DNA of 64,000 nt from Desulfarculaceae bacterium (GTDB lineage: Bacteria; Desulfobacterota; Desulfarculia; Desulfarculales; Desulfarculaceae): positions 1-64,000 of the forward strand of contig JAIPDO010000016.1 in assembly GCA_021737645.1 (NCBI GenBank), read 5' to 3'. The translations under genes and the position numbers were made by a program. Under the pieces are notes generated by a model, which was given only the letters and a program-made list of their open reading frames with translations, was not told where the DNA came from and did no database searches. This document shows positions 1 through 8,545 of the stretch, one piece after another. Every line of letters starts with the position of its first letter. Position 1 is the first letter of the stretch.

Positions 1-444
1 GCCGCGTCCCTGGCGGCCCTGGGGCAGCTTGGCCACCAGGGGGTAGCCCCCCAGGCGCTCCATTGCCGCCTCCCAGGCCTGGGGCCGGTTGATCATAACC
101 GTGTCCGGCACCTTGAGCCCCGCCGCGCATAGGCTTTGCAGGCAGCGGTCCTTGAAGCTGGCGGTCTCCACCGGTCCGGGGCGGTTGACCAGGCAGCAAC
201 CCATCAGCTCTAGATGGCGCAGCAGAACAAGGGTGTAGGGGCTGATGGTGGAGCCCACCCGGGGAAAGGCCGCCTGGGGGGCGGGCCGCCCGCCCAAAAG
301 CCCGGCCCCGCCCTGGTCCAGGGCGCACCAGGTTTGGAAGGGATGCATGAGGGTCATGTCCAGGCCACGGGCTGCGGCTGCCTCCAACAGGCGGCGGTTG
401 GGGTGGTAGTCCTGCCCCTGCACGCTGATCACCGCCAGACGCAT
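1..444 (-). CDS. RimK-like ATP-grasp ligase (alpha-L-glutamate ligase family), 3' end cut off by window edge
   Basis: Reverse-strand translation from ATG at 444: MRLAVISVQGQDYHPNRRLLEAA...PRVGSTISPYTLVLLRHLELMGCCLVNRPGPVETASFKDRCLQSLCAAGLKVPDTVMIN...GGYPLVAKLPQGRQGRG; RimK-type pre-ATP-grasp and ATP-grasp N-terminal signature. Not in ORF track because it runs off the edge. Confidence 0.85.
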   Translation of the reverse strand, partial: MRLAVISVQGQDYHPNRRLLEAAAARGLDMTLMHPFQTWCALDQGGAGLLGGRPAPQAAFPRVGSTISPYTLVLLRHLELMGCCLVNRPGPVETASFKDRCLQSLCAAGLKVPDTVMINRPQAWEAAMERLGGYPLVAKLPQGRQGRG

Positions 445-448
445 GGCC

Positions 449-2365
449 TCACTTTTCCTCTCCCAGCTCAGGGTCCTGCTCCTGGGGCATCCAGATCTGC
501 ATGGGCTTGTTCAGGCGCTTGCTGAAATAGGTGCGCACCCGCCGCTGGTTGTTGCGGGCCAGCAGCTTCTGCCCGGCCAGGTTGTCCTCGCCGGTGATGA
601 TGACCATTTTGCGTCCCCCGGCCCGGGCGATGATACCCTGCACCAAGGCGTTGCCCATGCCGGTGCCCCTGTATTCCGGGCGGATGGAAACGTAGCCGCG
701 CTCGGTGTAGCCGGTGAGGTCCAGACCGGACTGCTCCTTGATGTGCTCAAGATACTCGGGCCTGAGGCGCTTGAGGGTGTCGGTGCCCACGATCACCCCC
801 TCCTCGCTGGCGTAGGCCACCAAGTAGGCGTTGGCCAAATTGTAGCGCAACCATTGGGGCTTCACCTTGCCCGCCGCCAGGACCAACAGGGCCACCTCCT
901 CCAGCACCTCGGGGGCGATGTCCTTCGGCTCGGCGAACACGTAGCTCAGGTTTTCCCCTAGCCGGTAGACGCTATCGCCCTCGGGCCGCACCCGCCAGTG
1001 ACGAATCGCATCGCAACCGTGGCGCTCCAGGTAGAGCAAAAGGTGGGCTGGGCCGGCCAGCTTGCGCCACAGGGGCCCGCCGGGCAGGGGTGCCACCTGG
1101 CGGTAGGCCTCGGCCCGGGGCTCGCCGATGTAGTTGATGGGCCGGGGCGACCAGGGCCAGGGGGTGGGCCGGGACCAGGAGTGCACCACCTGAGGGTTGG
1201 AGCCGGTGAAGTCCAACAAGGCCTGGGCCCAGGCGTCGGAGCCTTCCATGGGAAGCGCCAGATGGTTCCACAGCCCGGCGCGGGAAGCGGAAACCAGGAT
1301 CTTTTGCATGGCCGCCAGCAAGGGGCCTGGCTCCAGGGCAGCCCCCGAAGGCGCGCTCCAGTGGATCAGGCGCACCCCGCCCCGGGCCAAAACGGCCAGG
1401 GCCTGCGGCGAAGGCGGATCGTCCAAAGAGGCGGACAGGCCCAGGGGCGTTTGGTTGCCGTCCAACTCCGAGGCCAGCTTTTCCAGATAGGCGGCGGGCA
1501 TTTCCTGGCTGGTAAGCAAAAGCCCGGCCACGCCCTCCCCGGCCAACTGCCGGATCAACTCCACCAGGCGCCCGGTTTCCAGGAAGCGCGGCGCGGCTAT
1601 GCCCGGATCGCGCGGGTCCTCGCGCAGCAGTTCCATGCCCTTCACCGGCCTCAGCGACATCACCGGAGCCGGGCTCAGGAAGCCTTGCAGGGAAACAGAA
1701 GCCAACTCCAAGGAGCAACCCTTGCCGGGAGTCTGGCCCGTGAGGGAGGCGGCCAGCTGGCGCAGGGGGCCGGGGTCCATGGGCGACAGGGCGTGATCCC
1801 AGGCCGGGCCGGGCCCCGAAGGCGCTCCGGCCTGCTCCAAACAGTCTCCCACCAGAGCCACCACCGCCTCGGGCCGGTGTTTTTTGAGCCACAGGCCCAT
1901 GATGGCCGCGCCCAGGCACTGGCCCGGAACCTCCAGGCACAGCAGCACCAGGGCCTTTTGCCCTGGGGGCAAGCGCAACTCCAGGTTGTCCGCCGCCCAG
2001 GCGCTCATGGGATGGCCCTGGTCGCCGGCCTGGTCCAGCAGGCTCTCCAGGGTCAGCATGACCGGGAGCCTCAGCCCCGCGAAGCCGTAGCGCCCCTGGG
2101 CCAAATTCTGTCCGGCCTGGTCCAGGCGCTCCTCCAGGGCTTGGCGTGCGGCCAGATAAGAGGCGGGATCATAGAACCCCTGCCCCCGCCACATGCGCGC
2201 CGCCTGGTCGGCTGGGCCGGTCAACAGGCGCTGGTTCCAAAATTCCAGGTTGGCATCCCACACCGCCAGGGGCTCCAGGCCCGACAGGAACGAAGCGGCC
2301 CTGAGGGACGCGCAGGGCGCCGCCGCCGGGCCGCCCAGGGGCGGGTTTACCACCAGGATTTGCAT
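449..2365 (-). CDS. Fusion protein: N-terminal B12-binding/radical-SAM-like region without the Fe-S Cys motif, C-terminal GNAT acetyltransferase
   Basis: N-term MQILVVNPPLGGPAAAPCASLRAASFLSGLEPLAVWDANLEFW resembles B12-binding rSAM N-termini; C-term GYVSIRPEYRGTGMGNALVQGIIARAGGRKMVIITGEDNLAGQKLLARN is GNAT motif A. Internal ATG at 2365 with upstream GGGAGAA chosen over the ORF start at 2428. Confidence 0.7.
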   Translation of the reverse strand: MQILVVNPPLGGPAAAPCASLRAASFLSGLEPLAVWDANLEFWNQRLLTGPADQAARMWRGQGFYDPASYLAARQALEERLDQAGQNLAQGRYGFAGLRLPVMLTLESLLDQAGDQGHPMSAWAADNLELRLPPGQKALVLLCLEVPGQCLGAAIMGLWLKKHRPEAVVALVGDCLEQAGAPSGPGPAWDHALSPMDPGPLRQLAASLTGQTPGKGCSLELASVSLQGFLSPAPVMSLRPVKGMELLREDPRDPGIAAPRFLETGRLVELIRQLAGEGVAGLLLTSQEMPAAYLEKLASELDGNQTPLGLSASLDDPPSPQALAVLARGGVRLIHWSAPSGAALEPGPLLAAMQKILVSASRAGLWNHLALPMEGSDAWAQALLDFTGSNPQVVHSWSRPTPWPWSPRPINYIGEPRAEAYRQVAPLPGGPLWRKLAGPAHLLLYLERHGCDAIRHWRVRPEGDSVYRLGENLSYVFAEPKDIAPEVLEEVALLVLAAGKVKPQWLRYNLANAYLVAYASEEGVIVGTDTLKRLRPEYLEHIKEQSGLDLTGYTERGYVSIRPEYRGTGMGNALVQGIIARAGGRKMVIITGEDNLAGQKLLARNNQRRVRTYFSKRLNKPMQIWMPQEQDPELGEEK

Positions 2366-2512
2366 CTTTTCTCCCGAAAGGGCGCCATCAGCGCCCAAAC
2401 CCCTTGCCAACATCCAACCTTGACCCATAGTTATCCCCCAACTGCCTATAAATCAAGGCCCTTTCTGGGCCCCACCCAAGACGGCACGACAAAAATGAAC
2501 TAATTATCAGAC

Positions 2513-2538
2513 AAACGCGGCCCCTAAAGGCCGCGTTT
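2513..2538 (-). terminator. Stem-loop, candidate terminator of the acyl-CoA synthetase/TRAP operon
   Basis: AAACGCGGCC-cctaaa-GGCCGCGTTT, 10-bp perfect stem just downstream of the minus-strand stop at 2577; tail only moderately T-rich. Confidence 0.45.
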
Positions 2539-2576
2539 GGATAGACAGGGGATGTGTGCCGGTCTGATCCGGCCGA

Positions 2577-4115
2577 TCAGACCTTGAACTCGGAACCCGC
2601 CCAGTACTGGTCGCGCAGCTTTCGCTTGAGCACCTTGCCCACCGGGCTGCGGGGCAGCCGGTCCACGAAATCCACCGAGCGGGGCTTGAGATAGTCGGAC
2701 AGGTGCTGGGCGCAAAACTCTTTCAACTCCTCAAGGCTGCTGCTCTGGCCGTCCCTCAGCACCACCACCGCCTTGAGCACCTCGCCCCAGGTGGAGTCCG
2801 GCACCCCGATCACCGCCACCTCGGCCACCTTGGGGTGTCGAAGCAGCACCTCCTCCACCTCGCTGGGGTAGATGTTCTCCCCTCCGCTGATGACCATGTC
2901 GGTGCGCCGGTCCACGATGTACAGATAGCCGTCCTCGTCCAGCCGTCCCATGTCCCCCAAGGTGAACCAACCGTCCTTGAAGGCCTCGGCGGTCTTTTCC
3001 GGGTCGCGGAAATAGCCGCTGAACAGGCTGGGGCCTTGGAGATATATTTCGCCCACCTGCCCATCGGGGACCTGCTTGCCGTCCTCGTCCAACAGCTTGA
3101 GGAAAACGTCCCAGGCGGGCGGGCCCACGGAGCGTTTTTTGCGCAGCATTTCCTTGGCCGGGATGTTGGTGATGATCAGGGTCTCGGTAGCCGCGTAGAA
3201 CTCGTAGAGCACCGGCCCGAAGCGCTCCAGGGCCGCCTCCTTCACCGGGGTGGGCATGGGCGAGCCCCCGCTGGTGAGCACCTTGAGGCTGGAGGTGTCA
3301 TAGGATCGGTGGTCGGCCAGAGCCAGGATGGCGCTGAACATGGTGGGCACCAAAAAGCTGTAGGTGACCTTGTGCTTGGCCACCAAGCGCAGATATTCGG
3401 CGGGGTCGAAGCTTCTCATCACCACCGCCGTGCCACCCATGTAAAGGGCCAGGGAGGTGAAGTTGCGCGGCGCGGTGTGCCAAAAGGGGCCGGGGTTCAA
3501 GGTAACCTCGCCCTGGCCCAGGCCGTAGTCCAGAACTTTATACAGATATCCCGCCACGATGGCCCGGTTGGAGGTGAGCGCCCCTTTGCTGCGCCCGGTG
3601 GTGCCCCCGGTATAGCCTATGAAAAGTACGTCCTCGGGGAACAGGTCCGCTTCCGGCTCATCCTCGCTGGAGGTGGCCAACAGTTCCTCATAACTGTGGC
3701 CCCCGTTCACCGCCGGGCCCTCGCCCAGGATAAGCAGGCAATCGCCCACCGCCCGGCGGGCCTCGGCGGGCAGGCTGTCGTACAGGAGCACGAACTCCGG
3801 CCCCAGCACCAAGCCCGAGGCCTGGGAGTGGGAGATGCGATAAGCCATGTCCGGGGCCTTTAGGCGATGGTTGATGGGCACCATCCACACCCCCAGCTTG
3901 GCGGTGGCGTGGTAGATCTCCAGGTACTCGGGGCCGTTGAGGGCCAATACCGCCAGCTTGTCGCCCTTGCCCAGGCCCAGGCCGCTCAGGGCGTGGGCCA
4001 GGCGGTTCACCCTGGCGTTGAACTGGCGATAGGTCCAACAGCGGTCCTCGAAGATGACCGCGGTCTTGTCGGGGTGGCGTTGGGCGCTGCGCGCCAGGGC
4101 CCTACCCATCAGCAT
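2577..4115 (-). CDS. AMP-dependent acyl-CoA synthetase / fatty-acid-CoA ligase
   Basis: MLMGRALARSAQRHPDKTAVIFEDRCWTYRQFN..., P-loop YTGGTTGRSKGA, GWFTLGDMGRLDEDGYLYIVDRRTDMVISGGENIYPSEVEEVL, C-term RSPVGKVLKRKLRDQY. RBS GGAG before ATG at 4115. Confidence 0.93.
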   Translation of the reverse strand: MLMGRALARSAQRHPDKTAVIFEDRCWTYRQFNARVNRLAHALSGLGLGKGDKLAVLALNGPEYLEIYHATAKLGVWMVPINHRLKAPDMAYRISHSQASGLVLGPEFVLLYDSLPAEARRAVGDCLLILGEGPAVNGGHSYEELLATSSEDEPEADLFPEDVLFIGYTGGTTGRSKGALTSNRAIVAGYLYKVLDYGLGQGEVTLNPGPFWHTAPRNFTSLALYMGGTAVVMRSFDPAEYLRLVAKHKVTYSFLVPTMFSAILALADHRSYDTSSLKVLTSGGSPMPTPVKEAALERFGPVLYEFYAATETLIITNIPAKEMLRKKRSVGPPAWDVFLKLLDEDGKQVPDGQVGEIYLQGPSLFSGYFRDPEKTAEAFKDGWFTLGDMGRLDEDGYLYIVDRRTDMVISGGENIYPSEVEEVLLRHPKVAEVAVIGVPDSTWGEVLKAVVVLRDGQSSSLEELKEFCAQHLSDYLKPRSVDFVDRLPRSPVGKVLKRKLRDQYWAGSEFKV

Positions 4116-4141
4116 AAGTGCTTCTCCAAAAAATCCAAAAG

Positions 4142-6079
4142 CTAGGTTTGGCGTGAGGCGGCCGGGGCATGACGGGGGCCCTCGGCCGGTGAGGCCCTCT
4201 GGGGCCCGGCCCGGCGTTTGCGGTAATTGCCCAGCAGGATAAAGGCGGCCAGGGCCCCGGCGGGGATGATGAGCCAACTGGCCCCCACCGCGGCCACGGC
4301 CAACAGGGCCAGGCCGCTGGCCGCAGTGCCCAGGCGCTCCCAGGGGTTGAGGCGCGCCAGGAAAAAGCCCACCAGCCCCACCTGGAACAGGCCCAGGCCC
4401 AGGATCATCAACAGCACCGTGACCGCCAGCCCGGCCAGGCCGGTGCCGGGGGTGAGCAGCAGGGAACCGTTGTAGGCGAAAACGTAGGGCACCAGAAAAC
4501 CCGCCCCGGCCGCGCCCATGGAATAAAAGGCGGTCTTGATATAGCGGGCGTCGGCGATGCGGCTGGCCACGATGGCGGCCATGCCCACCGGGGGGGTGAG
4601 GCCGGAAAATGCCCCAAAGTAAAAGGCGAACATGTGGGCCTGGATGGGCTCCAGCCCCAGGCGCACCAGGGCGGGGATGGCCACCATGGCCCCCACCAGA
4701 TAGGCGGCCACGGTGGGGACCTCCAGGCCCAGGATGATCACGCAGCCCATGGACATGACCAGGGCCAGGAACAGGCTGCCCCCGGACCAGGCCTCCACCG
4801 AGTAGCCCACCAACATCCCCAGGCCGGTCTTGGTGACCAGGGCGATGATGGGCCCCAGGGTGGCGCAGGCCACGGCCACCTTGGCCCCGGTTACCGCGCC
4901 TTTTACGCAGCCCTCGATCACCCTGGACAAGGGAGGCCTGGTGCGCCGCCTGAGCAGGCTGAGGAAAACCAGGCCCACGATGCCCCAGAAGGCGGCGAAC
5001 ATGGCCGGGTAGCCCCAAAAGAACAACAGGACGATGGCCAGCACCGGCAGCACGAACAAGGGGGCGGTGGCCCACAGCTTGGCCCGGTCAGGCTGCTCCG
5101 TCAGGGGCGCCACCCGGCTTTTCAGGGCCGAAAAATGCACGAAAAACCCCACCGAGATGAAATAGAGGGTGGCGGGTATGGCCGCGCTGGCGATGATGTC
5201 GGCATAGGGCACGCCCAGCAAATCGGCCATGACAAAGGCGCCGGCCCCCATGATGGGGGGCATGATCTGAGCCCCGCCCGAGGCCGCCGCCTCCACGCTG
5301 GCCGCCACCTCGGGCCGGTAGCCCACCCGCTTCATCAAGGGGATGGTGAACGCCCCGGTGACGGCGATGTTGGGGGTGGCCTGCCCGGTGGTCATGCCCA
5401 TTAGCGCCGAGGAGATCACCGCGGTCATGGCCGGGCCGGAGCGGGAATAGCGCCCCACCACCTTGCCCAGTTCCAGGAAAAAATCGTTGGCCCCCAGGGC
5501 GGCCAGCATGCCCCCGAACAGGATGAACAAAAAGATCACGTTGGCGCTGATCACCAGGATGGAGCCCCACAGGTCGTAGGAGCCGAAGGTGAGGTCCACG
5601 GTGGTGATGATCTCCTCCACCGACAGGATGGGCCCGCCCAAAAGGTGGCCCCAAAAGCCGTAGGCCAACAACAGGCAGGCCATGATCGGCAAAATGGCCC
5701 CGAAGCTTGCGTAGCAGGCGATGAAGACTATGGCCAGCACCAAAAAGCCCACCACCACGTCCGGGGTGGTGGGGAAACCCATATTGAAAAGCAGGCGCTC
5801 CAGGTTGAGCCACAGATAGGCCACCACCGCCAGGGTGGCCACGATCAAAAGCCACCAGAACCAGCGGGCCCGCTTGGCCTTCACCGCCCCCAAAAAAACC
5901 AGGGTGAGGGCGAAGGTCAGATGGATCATGCGGTGCTCGATGGTGCCCACCACCGAGTAGTACACGTTGATCAGGTGGTACAGGCCCATGAATACGGCCA
6001 CCAGGGTCATGGCCAAATCCAGGCGCGAGGGGAACATCCCCAGGATCAACCCGCCGCTGTTTTGCTCCGCTTGCGCCAT
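4142..6079 (-). CDS. TRAP transporter, fused 4TM/12TM (DctQM-type) permease
   Basis: Many TM segments; ...SALMGMTTGQATPNIAVTGAFTIPLMKRVGYRPEVAASVEAAASGGAQIMPPIMGAGAFVMADLLGVPY, typical of TRAP 12TM/4TM fusion permeases; adjacent TAXI solute-binding protein. Confidence 0.93.
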   Translation of the reverse strand: MAQAEQNSGGLILGMFPSRLDLAMTLVAVFMGLYHLINVYYSVVGTIEHRMIHLTFALTLVFLGAVKAKRARWFWWLLIVATLAVVAYLWLNLERLLFNMGFPTTPDVVVGFLVLAIVFIACYASFGAILPIMACLLLAYGFWGHLLGGPILSVEEIITTVDLTFGSYDLWGSILVISANVIFLFILFGGMLAALGANDFFLELGKVVGRYSRSGPAMTAVISSALMGMTTGQATPNIAVTGAFTIPLMKRVGYRPEVAASVEAAASGGAQIMPPIMGAGAFVMADLLGVPYADIIASAAIPATLYFISVGFFVHFSALKSRVAPLTEQPDRAKLWATAPLFVLPVLAIVLLFFWGYPAMFAAFWGIVGLVFLSLLRRRTRPPLSRVIEGCVKGAVTGAKVAVACATLGPIIALVTKTGLGMLVGYSVEAWSGGSLFLALVMSMGCVIILGLEVPTVAAYLVGAMVAIPALVRLGLEPIQAHMFAFYFGAFSGLTPPVGMAAIVASRIADARYIKTAFYSMGAAGAGFLVPYVFAYNGSLLLTPGTGLAGLAVTVLLMILGLGLFQVGLVGFFLARLNPWERLGTAASGLALLAVAAVGASWLIIPAGALAAFILLGNYRKRRAGPQRASPAEGPRHAPAASRQT

Positions 6080-6130
6080 GCCTTGTGAAACCTGCCGTTC
6101 AGGGGGAGTTTCGCCGCCTAGTGCACCAAG

Positions 6131-6159
6131 GCCCCTCCCCCGTTTGGCGGGGAAGGGGC
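6131..6159 (-). other. Stable intercistronic stem-loop between TAXI SBP and TRAP permease genes
   Basis: On minus strand GCCCCTTCCCCG-ccaaa-CGGGGGAGGGGC, 12-bp stem with one G:U, not followed by a T-run. Confidence 0.6.
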
Positions 6160-6169
6160 TCAAGATAGC

Positions 6170-7240
6170 TTAGTCCGTGGGATAGAGCTTGTGGAAGTAT
6201 TCCAGCCCGAAGGGGATCTTGTGCTCCTGGTAGAACTTGATCGCGCCGGGGTGCCAGTCCTTCTTGGGGGCGGGATAGGCCCCGAACTTCTCGGGAATCC
6301 AGCCCTTGCCCGCGCTGTGATAGGTCTTCATGTCCTTGGCGTTGGCCGTGGTGACCTTGAGGATTTCGTAGACCACGTCGGCGGGCATCTGGGGATACAC
6401 CGCCCAGGCCAGGATGATGTTGAAGCACAAGACGTCCTGGCGGGGCACCCCGTTGCCCAAAACGCCCTTTTTCAGGGTGGCGGTGACCCCATAGGCATCG
6501 CCGTATAGCTTGGCCGAAAGCTTGCGCATGGCCGGAGTGGCGGTGACGAAATACACGTCGCGCTTGGACATCAACTCCTTGAGCTTGGGTACGGTGGTGT
6601 AGATGTCCTTGCCCCGCTCGGGGCAAAAGGCGTAGGCCGCGTCGGCCTTGCCCAGGATCATGTCGTTGTACCCGGCATAGCCGGTGTACTGCCATTTAAT
6701 GGAGTCCAAGACCTCCTTGCCCGCACCGCCGATGAGCTTGGCGGTCATATCGTACTTGGTGGTGCCCCGGGGCCAGGTGGCCACCCGCTTGCCCTTGAGG
6801 TCGGCCAGGGTCTTGATCTTGGGGTCCAGGGTGATGACCACCCCGGCCATCTCCTGCTGGTTGGCCATGATCATCAGGTCCTTGAACTTGGAGGGGTCCT
6901 GATTAAAGGGAGCCTCGCCCTTTTTGGCCTTTTCGAACATCTCGGCGGCGCAGGTAAAAAAGGTGCGGGTGCGCTTTTTGGGGCTCATGCCCACCAGCTT
7001 GATGTTCTCCGGGGTGCCGGTGGACTCCAGCACCGAGCCGCGCACCCAGGAGGAGTGCTTGTTGATCAGGTCGCACATGCCGAAGCCCAAGATGTAGCTG
7101 GAGCCGCCGAAGGTGGTGGTGCGAGCCTCCACCCGATAGACCTTGGGGGCCGCCTGGCTGGGGCAAGGCGCGGCCAGCCATGCGGCGGCCAGGGCCAAGA
7201 CGCAAGCAGTCACGAACGCCGAAAGAGCAAGTTTCCTCAT
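6170..7240 (-). CDS. TAXI family TRAP transporter solute-binding protein
   Basis: Signal peptide MRKLALSAFVTACVLALAAAWLAAPCPSQA, then YRVEARTTTFGGSSYILGFGMCDLINKHSSWVRGSVLESTGTPENIKLV; co-oriented with TRAP permease. Confidence 0.9.
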   Translation of the reverse strand: MRKLALSAFVTACVLALAAAWLAAPCPSQAAPKVYRVEARTTTFGGSSYILGFGMCDLINKHSSWVRGSVLESTGTPENIKLVGMSPKKRTRTFFTCAAEMFEKAKKGEAPFNQDPSKFKDLMIMANQQEMAGVVITLDPKIKTLADLKGKRVATWPRGTTKYDMTAKLIGGAGKEVLDSIKWQYTGYAGYNDMILGKADAAYAFCPERGKDIYTTVPKLKELMSKRDVYFVTATPAMRKLSAKLYGDAYGVTATLKKGVLGNGVPRQDVLCFNIILAWAVYPQMPADVVYEILKVTTANAKDMKTYHSAGKGWIPEKFGAYPAPKKDWHPGAIKFYQEHKIPFGLEYFHKLYPTD

Positions 7241-7456
7241 CACTATCCCGCCTCCCGAGAAGATTGCAAAATGCACAACAAATGGCGCGGCCCACCCCTC
7301 CCCGGCGATCCCGGAGCCCACATGGGCCAAGCCGCAATTTACAGGTTCCCATGGTAAGACCTGGGGCGGCCAGCACAAAAGATAAATTATAAGTAGGTTA
7401 TTGGTAGCAGCATACTATTACTTTGAATGGCGAATCCTGGGGGTCTTTTGGCTGCC

Positions 7457-8413
7457 TCAAGGCATCTGCATGAGATAAGTGCACAAATTCAGGCGCTTTT
7501 TCTTGAGGCCCAATTTGGCCCGGATGTTTTGACGGTGGAAGGCCACCGCATTTTCGCTGATGGCCAGAACCTGGGCTATCTCGCTGGAGCCCTTGCCCTC
7601 GCGGACCAGGCGGGCCACCTCCAGTTCCTTGGGGGTCAGGCCCACCAGCTTGGAGGACAGCCGCCGGGCAAAGGGTGAGGAAATCTCGCCCACCCCGGAG
7701 CGCACCGCCTCGGCCAAAACCCGCTGGTTCGGGCCCAGGCCGCTGGCCAGCAAACGCTCGACAAAAGGCGTGACCAACTGAGCCACGCTGGCGTTGACCT
7801 TGGCCTCCAGCTCTTTCTTCTCCTCGGCCCGGTGGTTCAGCATCACCTTGAGGGCGGTGTTGGCCGCCTCCAACTCGGCGGTGCGTTCGGCCACCTTGGC
7901 TTCCAGCTCCTCGTGGGCCTTTTTGAGTGCCGCCTCGGCCAGCTTGCGCTGGCTTATGTCCTCCACTATGACGATGAAGTGGCATGGCCTGCCATCGGCG
8001 TCCCGGGCCATGCAGCAGCGCACGTTGGCCCACCACAGCTTGCCGTCCCGGCGGAAATAGCGCTTTTCCACCGTATAGTCGTCTATCTCGCCGGTTAAGA
8101 GCTTTTTAAAGCGCTCCACGGTCCAATAATCGCCGGGGTGAGTGCATTTCCACAAACGCAGATCCAAAAAAGCGGGATCGCCGGGATCATAGCCGAACAA
8201 CTCGCTGATGCGCCGGTTGGCCAGCCGGATGCGCCCGGCCAGATCGCCGTGGATGATACCCACCGGCGCCTGCTCAAAAGTCAGCCGGAAGCGGGCCTCG
8301 CTCTGGGCCAGGTCCATTTGGCCGTCCAATGTGTCCCTTTCTCCGGGCTGGGCTTCCTGTTTCATTTGATTGGCCTTGTCCTTCACTGTGGGGTCCCTGA
8401 TTTCAAACCGCAT
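7457..8413 (-). CDS. PAS domain-containing LuxR-family transcriptional regulator
   Basis: PAS region FEQAPVGIIHGDLAGRIRLANRRISELFGYDP...VEDISQRKLAEAALKKA, coiled coil, then GLTPKELEVARLVREGKGSSEIAQVLAISENAVAFHRQNIRAKLGL (LuxR HTH). Confidence 0.9.
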   Translation of the reverse strand: MRFEIRDPTVKDKANQMKQEAQPGERDTLDGQMDLAQSEARFRLTFEQAPVGIIHGDLAGRIRLANRRISELFGYDPGDPAFLDLRLWKCTHPGDYWTVERFKKLLTGEIDDYTVEKRYFRRDGKLWWANVRCCMARDADGRPCHFIVIVEDISQRKLAEAALKKAHEELEAKVAERTAELEAANTALKVMLNHRAEEKKELEAKVNASVAQLVTPFVERLLASGLGPNQRVLAEAVRSGVGEISSPFARRLSSKLVGLTPKELEVARLVREGKGSSEIAQVLAISENAVAFHRQNIRAKLGLKKKRLNLCTYLMQMP

Positions 8414-8545
8414 TTTACTAGTATAAAACTATCATTTCCCATCAAATAGTTATGCCCAGTGAAAAGCAAGGAAATCCACACAACTCGCTTGCCATATAGT
8501 GTAAAATTTTAAATTGACGCGATTTTGCCCCAAAAATGGATCGCG

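Noticed and set aside
998-2503. Long plus-strand ORF (501 aa) opposite the GNAT-fusion gene, and similar long antisense ORFs elsewhere (4634-5404, 9440-10741, 11003-12490, 33689-35269, 43484-44722, 49965-51761, 56017-57327, 60897-62888)
   Set aside because: Low-complexity G/A/H/Q/R-rich translations opposite well-supported genes; expected shadow ORFs from high GC3, with no recognisable domains.
4116-5075. N-terminal extension of the 832-aa ORF (2577-5075) ahead of the acyl-CoA synthetase
   Set aside because: The extension is G/P/R/H-rich and overlaps the TRAP permease; the ATG at 4115 with GGAG is the real start.
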